23,358 nucleotides of DNA from Botryllus schlosseri (GCA_000444245.1 ATSW01013114.1:1-23358), one strand, 5' to 3'; counted from the first letter of the stretch, positions 17,801 to 23,358 are shown. The notes: a model not told the origin generated them from the sequence alone. Made by a program: numbers and translations.

Positions 17801-19548
17801 ACTGTGGAAAGCTATAAACCTCGATTGGTCTTATCGCAGCATACCAAACATGTAGTGCACCAAGATACACGCGTTACTGGGAATGAAATATCTGTGAAGT
17901 CGTGATCACTGATCAACCAACAACATTGTCACGCAGTGCAATGAAATAGGTAGGGTCGAAATTTACCAAATTTTCTTTGATGTGTTGTGGAACTGGCATT
18001 ATAGTCTTTGTGGTCGCATAGAATGTTCAAATTTGAACTTTCTCATCTTTCATACTGTTTTGACATCATTACGGATGTAATCAAGTTGCAAGGTTCCGAG
18101 TTACCAGTCAATCTTACTGTCATAGTTTTCACTCGAGACATTTTCAAATCAGTACCGAGTCCGAGTCCAAGAATGTGCATTCACTGTTCAGTTTCTGGTC
18201 CAAGTCTAATTCAACCCACTTCTCCATAACTCTACTAGGGAAATATTAAACGCCTCTTATTCATAATATACAAATCTTCCTCACTTTCAAGTTTCTGGCC
18301 CCAATTAGCAAGTACAATTACTGATAGACAAAATAACGACAACTTTACAGTTTGAAGCCACAGGCCTGTCTTGGACGTCTGAGTTTCGAGTCATATCACT
18401 TGGTCGAGTCATTTTCAGTATTAAAGAAATTGACTCAAGTTGAAACGCAACTCAACTTGAGCCATGAGTCAACTTGAGTGATACTCGACTCGAAGTCTGA
18501 TGCTCGATTCAGAATCAAAGTACTCGCGTACTCGATTTTGCCCAGCCCTAGTCAGAATGCAAGTGAGTACACCAGTGCTAAAGTGATTTCTTGTCCTAGC
18601 TGCCTGTAATTGCCCTGGTCGGCAACGACGCTGGATGGACGCAAATTGCTCGCGACCAAGTCCCGTTATTCGGTACCAATGTGGCTTGCGGTCTCGAATT
18701 TTCAGGTAACGATTTTTTGACAACTTTAGGTCTGCTATGTACCATGAACTAAGCTAATGAATGGAGGTGGTCTGTAACAAACTACTTCCACTTGTTTGGA
18801 ATAGGTTTTGTTCACTTTTGTTACTTATAATTTTAGACTACTTCTACTTAGATACCTTTTATACGAAATTCTGATTACAACAAGTTCGAGAAACGAGACA
18901 CTTTTACAAACTAAAAAAAGATAAAACGATAAAACGGGTAAATTGAAATTTTTTACAGGAAATACTCATGTGTTGACTAGATGAAAATATGTCACTTTTC
19001 CAACTCGACTCCCGAAAAACCCGATGTGACGTAGTTTAGGTTGTGGTTGACTATTTTTTATTCATCCTTGCCGTCAAAATCCAGATTCCGTGTCATTTAA
19101 GGTGTTTGTTAGTTGTGCCTGTACAGTGTACAATCGCCTGACTGTCAAAGCAAAAATTAAGGACATTTGGCTGTTCTCGGACGACATTTTCAATTTCTTG
19201 AAAAAGCAGTACAAATCCTAAAGTAGGACGTACGGTAACCCTGCTTTCATGAGCAAAATTGTCATATAAACACCGCGGAATAGCCCCTGCATCTTCTCAA
19301 ACGGAATGTATTTTCAAGGTTTATTGATTTTTTATAATCCAAATTCGAAATTCCATGGTGTTTTCTTTTCAGATTACCACACGGTAGCGGAAGGTTACGG
19401 TGGGCATGGTTTCCTGATGCAGCGCGGCTCTGACATCACAGAAATCCTCAAAAATGCGCAGAAGCTTGCCAAAGAAGGAGAAAAACCAGTTTTACTAAAT
19501 TGCTTAATCGGTAAAACCAATTTCCGAGAAGGCTCGATCTCAGTGTGA
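8759..19548 (+). CDS. ILVBL: ILVBL/HACL2, ThDP-dependent acetolactate synthase-like enzyme, 14 exons
   Basis: This gene encodes a predicted 636-residue enzyme (human ILVBL: 632) once one missing base in exon 11 is allowed for. ILVBL/HACL2 is an ER-membrane thiamine-diphosphate lyase that cleaves 2-hydroxyacyl-CoA in fatty-acid alpha-oxidation, including phytosphingosine breakdown; this is family knowledge. Residues 15-33 form the membrane anchor. The N-terminal cofactor domain carries GGHISP and [13 protein letters not shown]98 is the expected catalytic glutamate. [20 protein letters not shown] begins in exon 3. The C-terminal domain has GDG at 525-527 and GND at 551-553, the metal/ThDP-binding pair. 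Exons: 8759-8893, 10204-10405, 11687-11815, 12277-12414, 12862-12945, 14887-15026, 15300-15435, 15501-15574, 15633-15737, 16561-16705, 17096-17278, 17472-17628, 18600-18705, 19373-19548. All introns are GT-AG. Taken literally, the sequence frameshifts at ~17203 and stops at 17525-17527. Confidence 0.93.
9164..9755. repeat. gagtc-rich interspersed element, best copy
   Basis: It starts near GGGCTCCGAGTCAC and ends near TTTACAACCCTACTG. Both margins are packed with GAGTC/GACTC words and flank an AT-rich centre. The copy at about 18085-18530 shares the landmarks in order: TTCCGAGT, CTGTTCAGTTTC, CAATCCATTT-like text, CGCATTCATAAATAT-like text, CAAGT..., TGATAGACAAAATA-like text, TTGGTCGAGTC and ATTTTCAGTATT. 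It has no coding capacity. Confidence 0.65.
9811..10150 (+). repeat. degenerate direct duplication in intron 1
   Basis: The word TAGATTATATATC with following 'caaaa.gc.at......aataataatc..tgagaaggct.aataat.acattg' occurs at 9855 and again at 10069, spaced 214 bp. The upstream word 'atccaaattacc.aatat' is also duplicated. Divergence suggests an old local duplication. Confidence 0.6.
10204..10405 (+). CDS. ILVBL: ILVBL exon 2: N-terminal ThDP-binding segment
   Basis: It encodes residues 46-112 plus the first base of codon 113. Key motifs are [32 protein letters not shown] and [20 protein letters not shown], nearly identical to human ILVBL. The glutamate in RHE is residue 98. Acceptor TCTCACAG|GTG; donor TCAG|GTTGGA, phase 1. 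Confidence 0.95.
10505..10790 (+). repeat. tagttctag minisatellite-like element
   Basis: About five loosely repeated units of TAGTTCTAGTTCTAG followed by 'ttgcggattttgaaaag.gag', about 40-60 bp each. They are followed by TGTTGTGTGATGTTCTTGC and GCTATTGCTAGCTCAG. An inverted copy lies at 7040-7260 and a short two-unit copy at about 12150-12225. Confidence 0.7.
11320..11629. mobile_element. partial GRGCTGTTC-family MITE in intron 2
   Basis: The right end is intact (ATTTTGAACAGCCC followed by TA), preceded by TACCAAGTAGCCAGTAAA, matching the right arm of the 2548-3168 element. Internally it shares AAATTTGGCTCAATTCCAAC. The left terminus is not recognisable. Confidence 0.65.
11687..11815 (+). 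CDS. ILVBL: ILVBL exon 3
   Basis: It completes codon 113 and encodes residues 114-155 plus one base: [42 protein letters not shown]. The GPGLTN stretch is the classic signature of the acetolactate synthase-type N-terminal domain. Acceptor TCTTTCAG; donor AAAG|GTGAAA, phase 1. Confidence 0.95.
11816..12276 (+). other. ILVBL intron 3 (461 bp)
   Basis: About 11872-11995 matches 18763-18870 in intron 13: GGAGGT.GTC.GTAACAAA, TTTGGAATA and ATTTTAGACTA.TTCTACTTA. This marks a small dispersed repeat. A two-unit tagttctag trace lies at 12150-12225. No gene is seen. Confidence 0.7.
12277..12414 (+). CDS. ILVBL: ILVBL exon 4
   Basis: It encodes the end of codon 156 and residues 157-201 plus one base: [45 protein letters not shown]. 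Human has RGALQAVDQLSLFRPLCKF and RDIVPTLRAAMAAAQSGTPG. Acceptor CATTTCAG; donor CCAG|GTGAGG, phase 1. Longer frames over this exon on the other strand are shadows. Confidence 0.95.
12415..12861 (+). other. ILVBL intron 4 (447 bp)
   Basis: It is a plain AT-rich intron. I see no repeat or gene in it. Confidence 0.7.
12862..12945 (+). CDS. ILVBL: ILVBL exon 5
   Basis: It encodes G202 to the first base of codon 230: [20 protein letters not shown] then LGAAGGS. Human has [21 protein letters not shown]. Acceptor TTGAACAG; donor TCTG|GTAAGT, phase 1. Confidence 0.93.
13138..13185 (+). mobile_element. hAT-like terminal fragment
   Basis: CAGTGATTCTTTAACGGG followed by GAACCCGGGGTTTCGCTGGA resembles the CAGNGGTTCTCAACC-type ends of Charlie/hAT elements with their 'aacccggggttccgctgga' subterminal text. 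Only one end is seen. Confidence 0.45.
13314..13953 (+). mobile_element. GRGCTGTTC-family MITE in intron 5, with nested insertion
   Basis: The left end is TA-GGGTAGTTCAAAAA and the right end is TTTTGGACATCCC-TA, with TA at 13312-13313 and 13954-13955. Its interior runs parallel to the copy at 22867 onward: both have ATTTGGCTCGATTCCAACT, CAATTTCAACC-like text, GGGATTACCCACCGTC and TCAACTGCAATCACTTCGCT. It is the more complete of the two copies and carries a 75-bp insertion at 13600. Confidence 0.78.
13600..13674 (+). mobile_element. nested hAT-like fragment (CAGAGGTTCTCAACC)
   Basis: CAGAGGTTCTCAACCTTTTC, then GACCGTGGCCCA, is a textbook hAT left end. It is absent from the sister MITE at 22867 onward, which shows the empty site. 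Flanking octamers GTCTAGGC (13592-13599) and AGCTAGGC (13675-13682) match at 6 of 8 bases. The right terminal repeat is not evident, so the insert may be internally deleted. Confidence 0.65.
14887..15026 (+). CDS. ILVBL: ILVBL exon 6
   Basis: It encodes residues 230-276: [46 protein letters not shown]. Human has VVSWYLENYLANLFAGAWEP. The acceptor is the weak ATTCGAAG|GT after a T-rich tract; it is the only nearby AG that keeps frame. Donor GACCAG|GTATCC, phase 0. Confidence 0.9.
15027..15299 (+). other. ILVBL intron 6 (273 bp), largely a minisatellite
   Basis: Nearly all of this intron is a degenerate tandem repeat, described separately. It ends with a long T tract and TATAG acceptor. Confidence 0.75.
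15036..15285 (+). repeat. four-unit degenerate minisatellite in intron 6
   Basis: Units begin at about 15036, 15107, 15166 and 15213 with GACTTGTA or CTACTTGTTC. They continue with 'gtatttgttcaaaaatattt.gcattttcataat.attttt'. Unit length is about 47-71 bp with strong divergence, suggesting an old slippage-derived array. Confidence 0.65.
15300..15435 (+). CDS. ILVBL: ILVBL exon 7: central domain
   Basis: It encodes residues 277-321 plus one base: [45 protein letters not shown]. Human has CVEILSRAKRPLMVLGSQALL. This begins the central domain. Acceptor TTTATAG; donor CTGG|GTAATT, phase 1. Confidence 0.95.
15501..15574 (+). CDS. ILVBL: ILVBL exon 8
   Basis: It completes G322 and encodes residues 323-346: [20 protein letters not shown] then GALK. 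Human has GGMARGLLGRNHPLHIRQNRSAALK. The preceding intron is only 65 bp and the following one 58 bp. Acceptor ATTTTCAG; donor GAAG|GTTTGT, phase 0. Confidence 0.95.
15633..15737 (+). CDS. ILVBL: ILVBL exon 9
   Basis: It encodes residues 347-381: [35 protein letters not shown]. Human has KADVIVLAGTVCDFRLSYGR. Acceptor TTTTTCAG; donor ACAAG|GTGATA, phase 0. Confidence 0.95.
15803..16080 (+). mobile_element. tRNA-derived SINE
   Basis: The head (about 15806-15880) has an A-box-like GATAGTGTAATGG and a perfect B box GGTTCGATCCC at 15860-15870, spaced as in a tRNA-derived pol III promoter. The acceptor-stem bases pair poorly, so this is not a functional tRNA. The body continues with AAAGACTCGAAAATTGGTAT, GCGCGGACTAGATGACCTCA and TCTCTCACCTTCACATAAAC. 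Part of the body recurs at 4595-4650. The exact 3' end is uncertain. Confidence 0.75.
16140..16465. repeat. attagaatt-type interspersed repeat, copy 2
   Basis: It shares ordered words with 4780-5125 (GTCTGTTCACCGAGT, CTGTAGCAGGCAAACCAGAA, AATTACTGAAT). It ends near GGTAGAGTTGTCC. The frames through it have no domain. Confidence 0.6.
16561..16705 (+). CDS. ILVBL: ILVBL exon 10
   Basis: It encodes residues 382-429 plus one base: [48 protein letters not shown]. Human has LLNSDIFWKPQEAVQGDVGSF. This is the less conserved linker end of the central domain. Acceptor TGTTTCAG; donor AAAG|GTACTC, phase 1. Confidence 0.92.
16706..17095 (+). other. ILVBL intron 10 (390 bp)
   Basis: It begins with a short GRGCTGTTC-like MITE end (TA-GGGTTGTTCC at 16718-16729). 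It contains a gagtc-rich stretch at about 16900-17035 ending GAGTCATTACAACCCTGG, the same right end as the intron 1 element. Confidence 0.7.
17096..17278 (+). CDS. ILVBL: ILVBL exon 11, with a one-base frameshift
   Basis: The first part encodes [35 protein letters not shown] in the frame set by exon 10. From 17205 the conserved text [25 protein letters not shown] (human [26 protein letters not shown]) is in a different frame. The exon is 183 nt, whereas the flanking phases (1 in, 2 out) require 184, so one base is missing near 17203; human asparagine at this point fits a lost A in GAC-AC-AGC. Read literally, the spliced product stops at 17525-17527. Acceptor AATCAG; donor CTCAG|GTCTCA, phase 2 after correction. 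Confidence 0.9.
17472..17628 (+). CDS. ILVBL: ILVBL exon 12: GDG cofactor motif
   Basis: It encodes the end of R491 and residues 492-543: [55 protein letters not shown] at 525-527 opens the ThDP/magnesium motif. [13 protein letters not shown] is shared with human ILVBL. Acceptor CTGTTGCAG; donor ATAAG|GTGCGG, phase 0. Confidence 0.95.
17629..18599 (+). other. ILVBL intron 12 (971 bp), almost filled by one composite repeat
   Basis: A TA-flanked element with long inverted ends (17645-18548) takes up nearly the whole intron. It carries a gagtc-rich element inside. No gene is seen. Confidence 0.8.
17645..18548. mobile_element. GGGCTGGGC-ended inverted-repeat element with nested gagtc repeat
   Basis: The left end CGGTTGGGCACAATGATTCG and following AGTACTCAAATCTGAATCGA are complementary, with scattered mismatches, to the right end (GATTCAGAATCAAAGTACTC, GTACTCGATTTTGCCCAGCC). 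TA lies at 17643-17644 and 18549-18550. The interior from about 18085 to 18530 matches the gagtc-rich element at 9164-9755, so one element inserted in the other or they share parts. Confidence 0.65.
18600..18705 (+). CDS. ILVBL: ILVBL exon 13: GND cofactor motif
   Basis: It encodes residues 544-578 plus one base: [35 protein letters not shown]. The asparagine of VGNDAGWTQ is the second half of the ThDP-binding motif opened in exon 12. Acceptor GTCCTAG; donor TTCAG|GTAACG, phase 1. Confidence 0.95.
18706..19372 (+). other. ILVBL intron 13 (667 bp)
   Basis: About 18763-18870 repeats the small element seen in intron 3. I see nothing else recognisable. Confidence 0.65.
19373..19548 (+). CDS. ILVBL: ILVBL exon 14: C-terminus and stop
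   Basis: It completes D579 and encodes [40 protein letters not shown] and [17 protein letters not shown], then TGA at 19546-19548. Human ends VNILIGRTDFRDGSIAV, so the C-terminus is intact. Acceptor CTTTTCAG. Confidence 0.95.
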
Positions 19549-20160
19549 CGAATCTGCTGAGCCCATGATTTTAGTCTTTCATACACAGCAATGCAAAATG
19601 CGTATGAAACTGGCTGTTTCGATACTGTTCTACATCAATATTCCTGTACTGTTCCGGATCAACCCTATCACAGCTTCAGTGGTCATGTTGATGTATCGAT
19701 GATTCATTTTGGTGGGCAATATTCTCGATTGATATTGACGCCGAATAAGCTTTATTTTATTGGATTATAAACTAATTTTATTGTTATCATATACGGATTA
19801 CATTAACTGATATGCATTTTTGACTAATTTGGTTATTCACGCTACCTTTCCGTGTTGGTATGTTTCGCATGTGACGTTTATTAATAGATCTCGAATCTCG
19901 CACAAGTGCTTGTGTGTTTGATCTTGTCAGGTCAGTAGGTGTCAATATAGTGTGGTGGAAATACGTAATGTTATGTGTTTAGCAGGTTTGTAACCAAGCC
20001 ACAAGGTTCCGAGTCACCAGAATTCTGTACGACCACAGAAGGATTCGGGACTTAATTAAGTATTCAGACAGTTAAAGCCTAAGATATTTGGTTAGCTATA
20101 CTTCCGATTAATATGGATTATATTGGTACAGATCAACCGGAAACCCCTTCAAGTCTGCAG
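19549..20160 (+). other. ILVBL 3' UTR and downstream sequence
   Basis: I find no canonical AATAAA in the first 300 nt after the stop. A TATAAA variant lies near 19768, followed by a T/GT-rich tract, and is the best poly(A) candidate. A short word at 20005-20020 (AAGGTTCCGAGTCACC) matches the start of the gagtc-rich element. No gene is seen. Confidence 0.4.
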
Positions 20161-20179
20161 TAGTATCAGTATCCGTTTA

Positions 20180-20330
20180 CTTACAATTTCGTCAGGTCGA
20201 TACACTACAAGATTGCGATACAATAATAAGATATGAAGGTGTCGAAGCGACATGGAGTAATTTTGAAATCAGACATCCCAGCTGGACCTAGGACGAGCGA
20301 TAAGGATGAAGTGGTATCTGTATGGAGGCT
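20180..20330 (-). mobile_element. LINE 3' end, reverse orientation
   Basis: The text ACACTACAAGATTGCGATAC, AATAAGATATGAAGGTGTCG and AATCAGACATCCCAGCTGG matches the reverse complement of the LINE 3' end at 8190-8355. The tail lies at the low-coordinate side. Confidence 0.6.
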
Positions 20331-20620
20331 GGCATCGCCACTTTACATCCACCCGATCGTCCGCGTCTAACTACTTCAATGATGACGAAATTATACTATC
20401 TTCTTCCTCACACTCGGCTCGGATCACACTCGATCCTATGTCTGGGCTCCTCTTCCCGTGTGCCCAGATAAAGACCCGATGGTGAACAAAAACAATGAAT
20501 CGAATGAAAAAGAGCGAGGGTAGTTGTCTAAAAGAAACGCTGACTTGAAAATATCAAGATCCAAAAATGTTACGTCTGACACTGTCATGGTTAATGACAG
20601 GTTGGCATCCTCCTATATGT

Positions 20621-20962
20621 AGGGTTAACATTTATATCCTAATTTAGGAGTATATGTCCTTCTTTTTCAGGAAATCTAGAACGTTCCCCGAGAACGCGGA
20701 AATGTCGTGAAAAGGCGATCGTACAGAGACAGCTAAAAATGCCAAAATAGACGATTTCATGACTAAAAAAAAGGCAACTCTAACCGGTTATACGTGGGGA
20801 CGGGTCTTTCGGGAGTCGAGTCGGAAAAACGACCTTGTTCTTAGTCAACCCATCAATATTAGCAGTCAAATTTCGAAATGTCCTGCTGATGAATGCTACT
20901 TCATCTTTTGTGACTTGCAAACAGTGTCCTCTTTTTCGGATCCTATAATATGGTAACCCTAC
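20621..20962 (+). mobile_element. MITE flanked by 8-bp direct repeat CTATATGT
   Basis: This is a 342-bp element starting AGGGTTAACATTTATA and ending ATATGGTAACCCTAC. Subterminal inverted words 'tatatgtccttc' and 'agtgtcctctttttcggatc' are also present. CTATATGT occurs exactly at 20613-20620 and 20963-20970. A degraded relative lies at 7905-8440. An 8-bp duplication points to a hAT-like origin. The frame inside (20759-20956) is not recognisable. Confidence 0.75.
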
Positions 20963-20970
20963 CTATATGT

Positions 20971-21404
20971 TCATTACATCGCAATGTATTTTATACATCA
21001 CATTGTACATTTTGTATCCCTTGGGGGGATGAAATATATGATTCGATGATTATTATAACTATTATCCAAGGATTTGCTATTATCTAATTACTAGCCTATT
21101 CATTGATCGGATCTAAGGGAAAAAGGCTCTTCCGTCACCATGTTGACATTTCACGCGCTACTGCATTTAGTTAGAAGTGATCATCGGCCGGTGTACTCTC
21201 GTATCTCAGCAGATATTGCTTGTGTTCGTCTTGTGCCTGACTACACCACAGCAGCGTCGTGAATCTCTTAGCATTTTGAAGTCTTATTCAAGTTTTCAAT
21301 AGTCGGGTAAGCGCACCTATGATATAGTGGAATCTTCAGCTTGTACTTGATGAGCTCCTTGATCCTTGCATTGGATTATGTGCTCATATTTCCGAGGCGT
21401 TCAG
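20971..21404. other. intergenic, possible unrecognised leader exon
   Basis: I find no coding region. At 21306-21313 a good donor-like word (CGG|GTAAGCGC) follows a moderately GC-rich stretch. This could be a non-coding first exon of a plus-strand gene beyond the window, but nothing confirms it. Confidence 0.25.
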
Positions 21405-21535
21405 TCAGTCAGGTTTATTAATATTTTCATCGTTTCAAAACATCACAAGACTGCGATACAATGAAAAGATAGGAGGGTGTCGAAACAACTTGGAGTAGCC
21501 ATTAAGATCAGACACCCACCTTAGCCTAAGCGAAG
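21405..21535 (-). mobile_element. LINE 3' end, reverse orientation, well preserved
   Basis: It begins TCAGGTTTATTAATATTTTC and continues with CAAAACATCACAAGACTGCG, GGTGTCGAAACAACTTGGAG and GATCAGACACCCACC. This matches the reverse complement of 8190-8355 almost word for word, including the AATAAAC-like tail. Confidence 0.7.
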
Positions 21536-21739
21536 TAAATAAGAGGCATGCACACTGAATGAAAAGTAACGCAGAGAATATAAGACGCAAGCGACAAAAT
21601 GGGGTGGCATGTGGCGGAGGGCGAGGTCGATGTTAGGTCGTGGTCCGGTAATCCTTAAGACTGGCTAGTATTGATTTAGAAGCAATTGCTTGTATTTCGA
21701 CTTGAATGCGGACATGCTCCACTACTGTCGGATACCCGC

Positions 21740-21870
21740 CCGTTTGGAATCGGTGGCAGGTGCTCACCTGACTGCTTGCCGGGTGCCTTGCTCACTGCTC
21801 ACAATGTTCCTCATGAATTGGCGCCCCGTGCTCACCTGACAGGGAGGCTCTTGCTCACTGCTCGTCTTAC
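21740..21870 (+). repeat. two-copy direct repeat (TGCTCACCTGAC / CTTGCTCACTGCTC)
   Basis: TGCTCACCTGAC occurs at 21761 and 21829, and CTTGCTCACTGCTC at 21787 and 21850. The periods are 68 and 63 bp, so this is a diverged tandem duplication. The overlapping frame (21686-22003) translates the repeat and has no domain. Confidence 0.6.
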
Positions 21871-21930
21871 CCACGCTATTCTCTCTATAGTTTTTCTTGA
21901 AGATCACTCTCGACAAAACGTGACAAAAGT

Positions 21931-22030
21931 GACACCGAGGATTTTCCTGCGAGTAAATCACTTTTGTGCGGGTGGCCTATGTATTTCTTATTGGCAATGG
22001 TGATTTTCTCGCAGGAAAATCCTCGGTGTC
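21931..22030. repeat. 31-bp inverted repeat with 38-bp loop
   Basis: The left arm 21931-21961 (GACACCGAGGATTTTCCTGC and on) and right arm 22000-22030 (ending GGAAAATCCTCGGTGTC) are complementary at 30 of 31 positions. They would form a strong hairpin. It directly precedes the GTCTCACAG array. It may be the end structure of a foldback element. Confidence 0.8.
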
Positions 22031-22150
22031 TCACAGGGAACGAGATTGTCTCACAGCAGAATCACCTGTGTCGAGATAGTCTCACAGCAAAATCGTCAGT
22101 GTCTCACAGGTAACGAGATTGTCTCACACCAAAATCGCCTGTGCTCACAG
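22028..22150 (+). repeat. GTCTCACAG short tandem array
   Basis: GTCTCACAG or a one-base variant occurs at 22028, 22048, 22079, 22101, 22121 and about 22142. Spacing is 20-31 bp. Between copies the text alternates between CGAGAT(T/A)-like and CAAAATCGNC-like words. It abuts the hairpin and looks like a local minisatellite. Confidence 0.7.
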
Positions 22151-22203
22151 AGGAATCTTCAATGCTCCCCTGATATATCAGGCAAAACGTACCGAGATTC
22201 CAA

Positions 22204-22617
22204 TCAGGCGGATAGCCGGTTCCACAATTGGGGTCCGGCATACTTGATAGAGCAATGCGTTTTCTTGTATTCAGTCCTGATCATATGGTAGTTGTTCTTC
22301 GTTGACGCGCGTGTGCTGTACTTGTGCGCTTTAGTCTCCGAGGTGAAGTAGTCCTTGAAATTTGAGGGACATTGACCGCAATGGAACTGATACATAAACT
22401 TGGCAATTTCTAGCTTCCTCATATCTTCTAAGTTTAGAACACCAAATCTTTTGAGAAGCGATTTATCAGTTGCACATCCAGGCCCCCGTGAGGCTTTGGC
22501 AATGATACGGATGATCCGATGTTGAAGTTTTTGCAGTGGGTCAATTGTATTCTTGCAGGCAGCACCCCAACAAAGAATTCCGTATTGTAACTTTGATAGG
22601 ACGCAGTCAACGTTCAT
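22204..22617 (-). mobile_element. LINE reverse-transcriptase C-terminal fragment
   Basis: A 137-residue frame has the C-terminal RT/post-RT signature of Jockey/CR1/L2-type non-LTR elements: KLQYGILCWG, KLQHRIIRIIAKAS, SLLKRFGVLNLEDMRKLEIA, KFMYQFHCGQCPSNFKDYF, HKYSTRAS and a final GPQLWNRLSA before a stop. The catalytic RT core (the YADD-type region) and endonuclease are absent, so it is 5'-truncated. A second LINE 3' end joins it at 22618. Confidence 0.85.
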
Positions 22618-22745
22618 CAGTTGAGTTCAGTTTATTAATAATTTCACCATCAGAAATTACCGCAACATTGCAATAAAATGAAAAATAGCAAAGTGCCGAA
22701 ACGCATTGAAGCTGTCTTTCAATCAAGCACCTAGCCTGCTAGCCA
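22618..22745 (-). mobile_element. LINE 3' end adjoining the RT fragment
   Basis: It begins TCAGTTGAGTTCAGTTTATT with ACATTGCAATAAAATGAAAA and GTGCCGAAACGCATTGAAGC, the fourth copy of the family at 8190-8355, 20180 and 21405. Read on the minus strand, its tail ends exactly where the RT fragment begins. It could have landed there, or the two may be parts of tandem insertions. Confidence 0.65.
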
Positions 22746-22866
22746 TAGTACGTAAATAAGAGGTGTTTCACTGTTTCATTGTTCATTGATCCGCCCAATT
22801 GTCACCATACAATGAATGAGGTGGATGTGTCATTGTGGCCGAGATTTATTAGCTGGGTGCGCATTA

Positions 22867-23358
22867 GGGTTGTTCAAAAATAGCTTTTTTTACGGATTCC
22901 GGGATTCACTGATTCAACTGCCTAAAAACGCTGTAGACCAAATTTGGCTCGATTCCAACTATGTGGTAAATGTAAATGTGAATGCACAGGAGATCGAAAT
23001 TATGAATTTATTTAAAAAAAAATAGAAAAAAAATTCATATTTTATCATCAACCCAATGAAATTGTTGAGTTGTACACAAAAAGGATAAAAAACATATTTG
23101 ACACAATTCCAATCCGTAGTAGAAGTGAAGTTATTTTTCAAGTTGTTCATTCATAATTCTGGGATTACCCACCGTCCAGGCTAATTTTTGCAAATCCAAA
23201 ATTTTCAACTGCAATCACTTCGCTTCTACTGGTTGGAAGGGAGCAAAATTGTTAAGCATCGTTATTTTAGACAGCTTAACAATTTGATGGAGTTGACGGT
23301 AAAATTTTTAATAAATGCAAAATTTTGAAACTCCTGGACATCTGAGTCGGAGACACGC
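22867..23358 (+). mobile_element. GRGCTGTTC-family MITE, cut by the window end
   Basis: The left end is TA-GGGTTGTTCAAAAA (TA at 22865-22866). The interior follows the intron 5 copy in order (ATTTGGCTCGATTCCAACTA, GTGAATGCACAGGAG, ACCCAATGAAATTGTTGAG, GGGATTACCCACCGTCCAGG, TCAACTGCAATCACTTCGCT). It lacks the hAT insertion of that copy. The right end lies beyond the window. Confidence 0.78.

Noticed and set aside
21100-21312. Non-coding first exon of a downstream plus-strand gene
   Set aside because: Only a donor-like GTAAGC supports it. No promoter element or partner exon is visible in the window, so it is not annotated as an exon.
22028-22150. CRISPR-like array of short repeats
   Set aside because: Repeat spacing is irregular (20-31 bp), the spacers resemble each other and the DNA is animal nuclear sequence. 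A minisatellite fits better.

Overview
This window is animal nuclear DNA: AT-rich, repeat-dense, with canonical GT-AG introns. It holds one multi-exon host gene, one intronless host gene, and many short non-autonomous transposons. The two proteins I recognise are widespread in metazoans. A non-vertebrate deuterostome such as a tunicate is my best guess for the host, but the sequence alone does not settle it.

Layout. Positions 1-2545 hold no gene. They contain a GACTCGAG-rich repeat at the left edge and two copies of one hAT-type MITE (353-538 and 774-967) in opposite orientation, each with an 8-bp target duplication. A TA-flanked, long-inverted-repeat MITE (2548-3168) ends 28 nt beyond the stop codon of an intronless minus-strand gene (3199-4200) encoding a 333-residue coiled-coil protein of the CCDC74/CCDC92 type. 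From 4201 to 8758 I see no confident gene, only repeats, a CTCF-like motif and a doubtful short membrane-protein reading frame on the minus strand near 7512-7700.

From 8759 to 19548 on the plus strand lies a complete 14-exon gene for ILVBL (acetolactate synthase-like protein, also called HACL2), a membrane-anchored thiamine-diphosphate enzyme. I worked out every exon boundary. The reading frame is consistent across all 13 introns except for one missing base inside exon 11 near 17203, which would stop translation before the cofactor motif. That is either an assembly error or a null allele. The introns carry most of the repeats: gagtc-rich elements, a tagttctag minisatellite, MITEs with a nested hAT end, a tRNA-derived SINE and a 50-70 bp minisatellite.

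From 19549 to the end there is the ILVBL 3' UTR, three LINE 3' ends, a GGGTTA-ended MITE with an 8-bp target duplication, a 31-bp hairpin beside a GTCTCACAG array, a LINE reverse-transcriptase C-terminal fragment (22204-22617, minus) and another TA-flanked MITE cut by the window edge.

The two genes show no functional link. I find no convincing new biological system here. The most useful observations are the exon 11 frameshift, the MITE beside the CCDC74-like 3' end, and the family relationships among the repeats.
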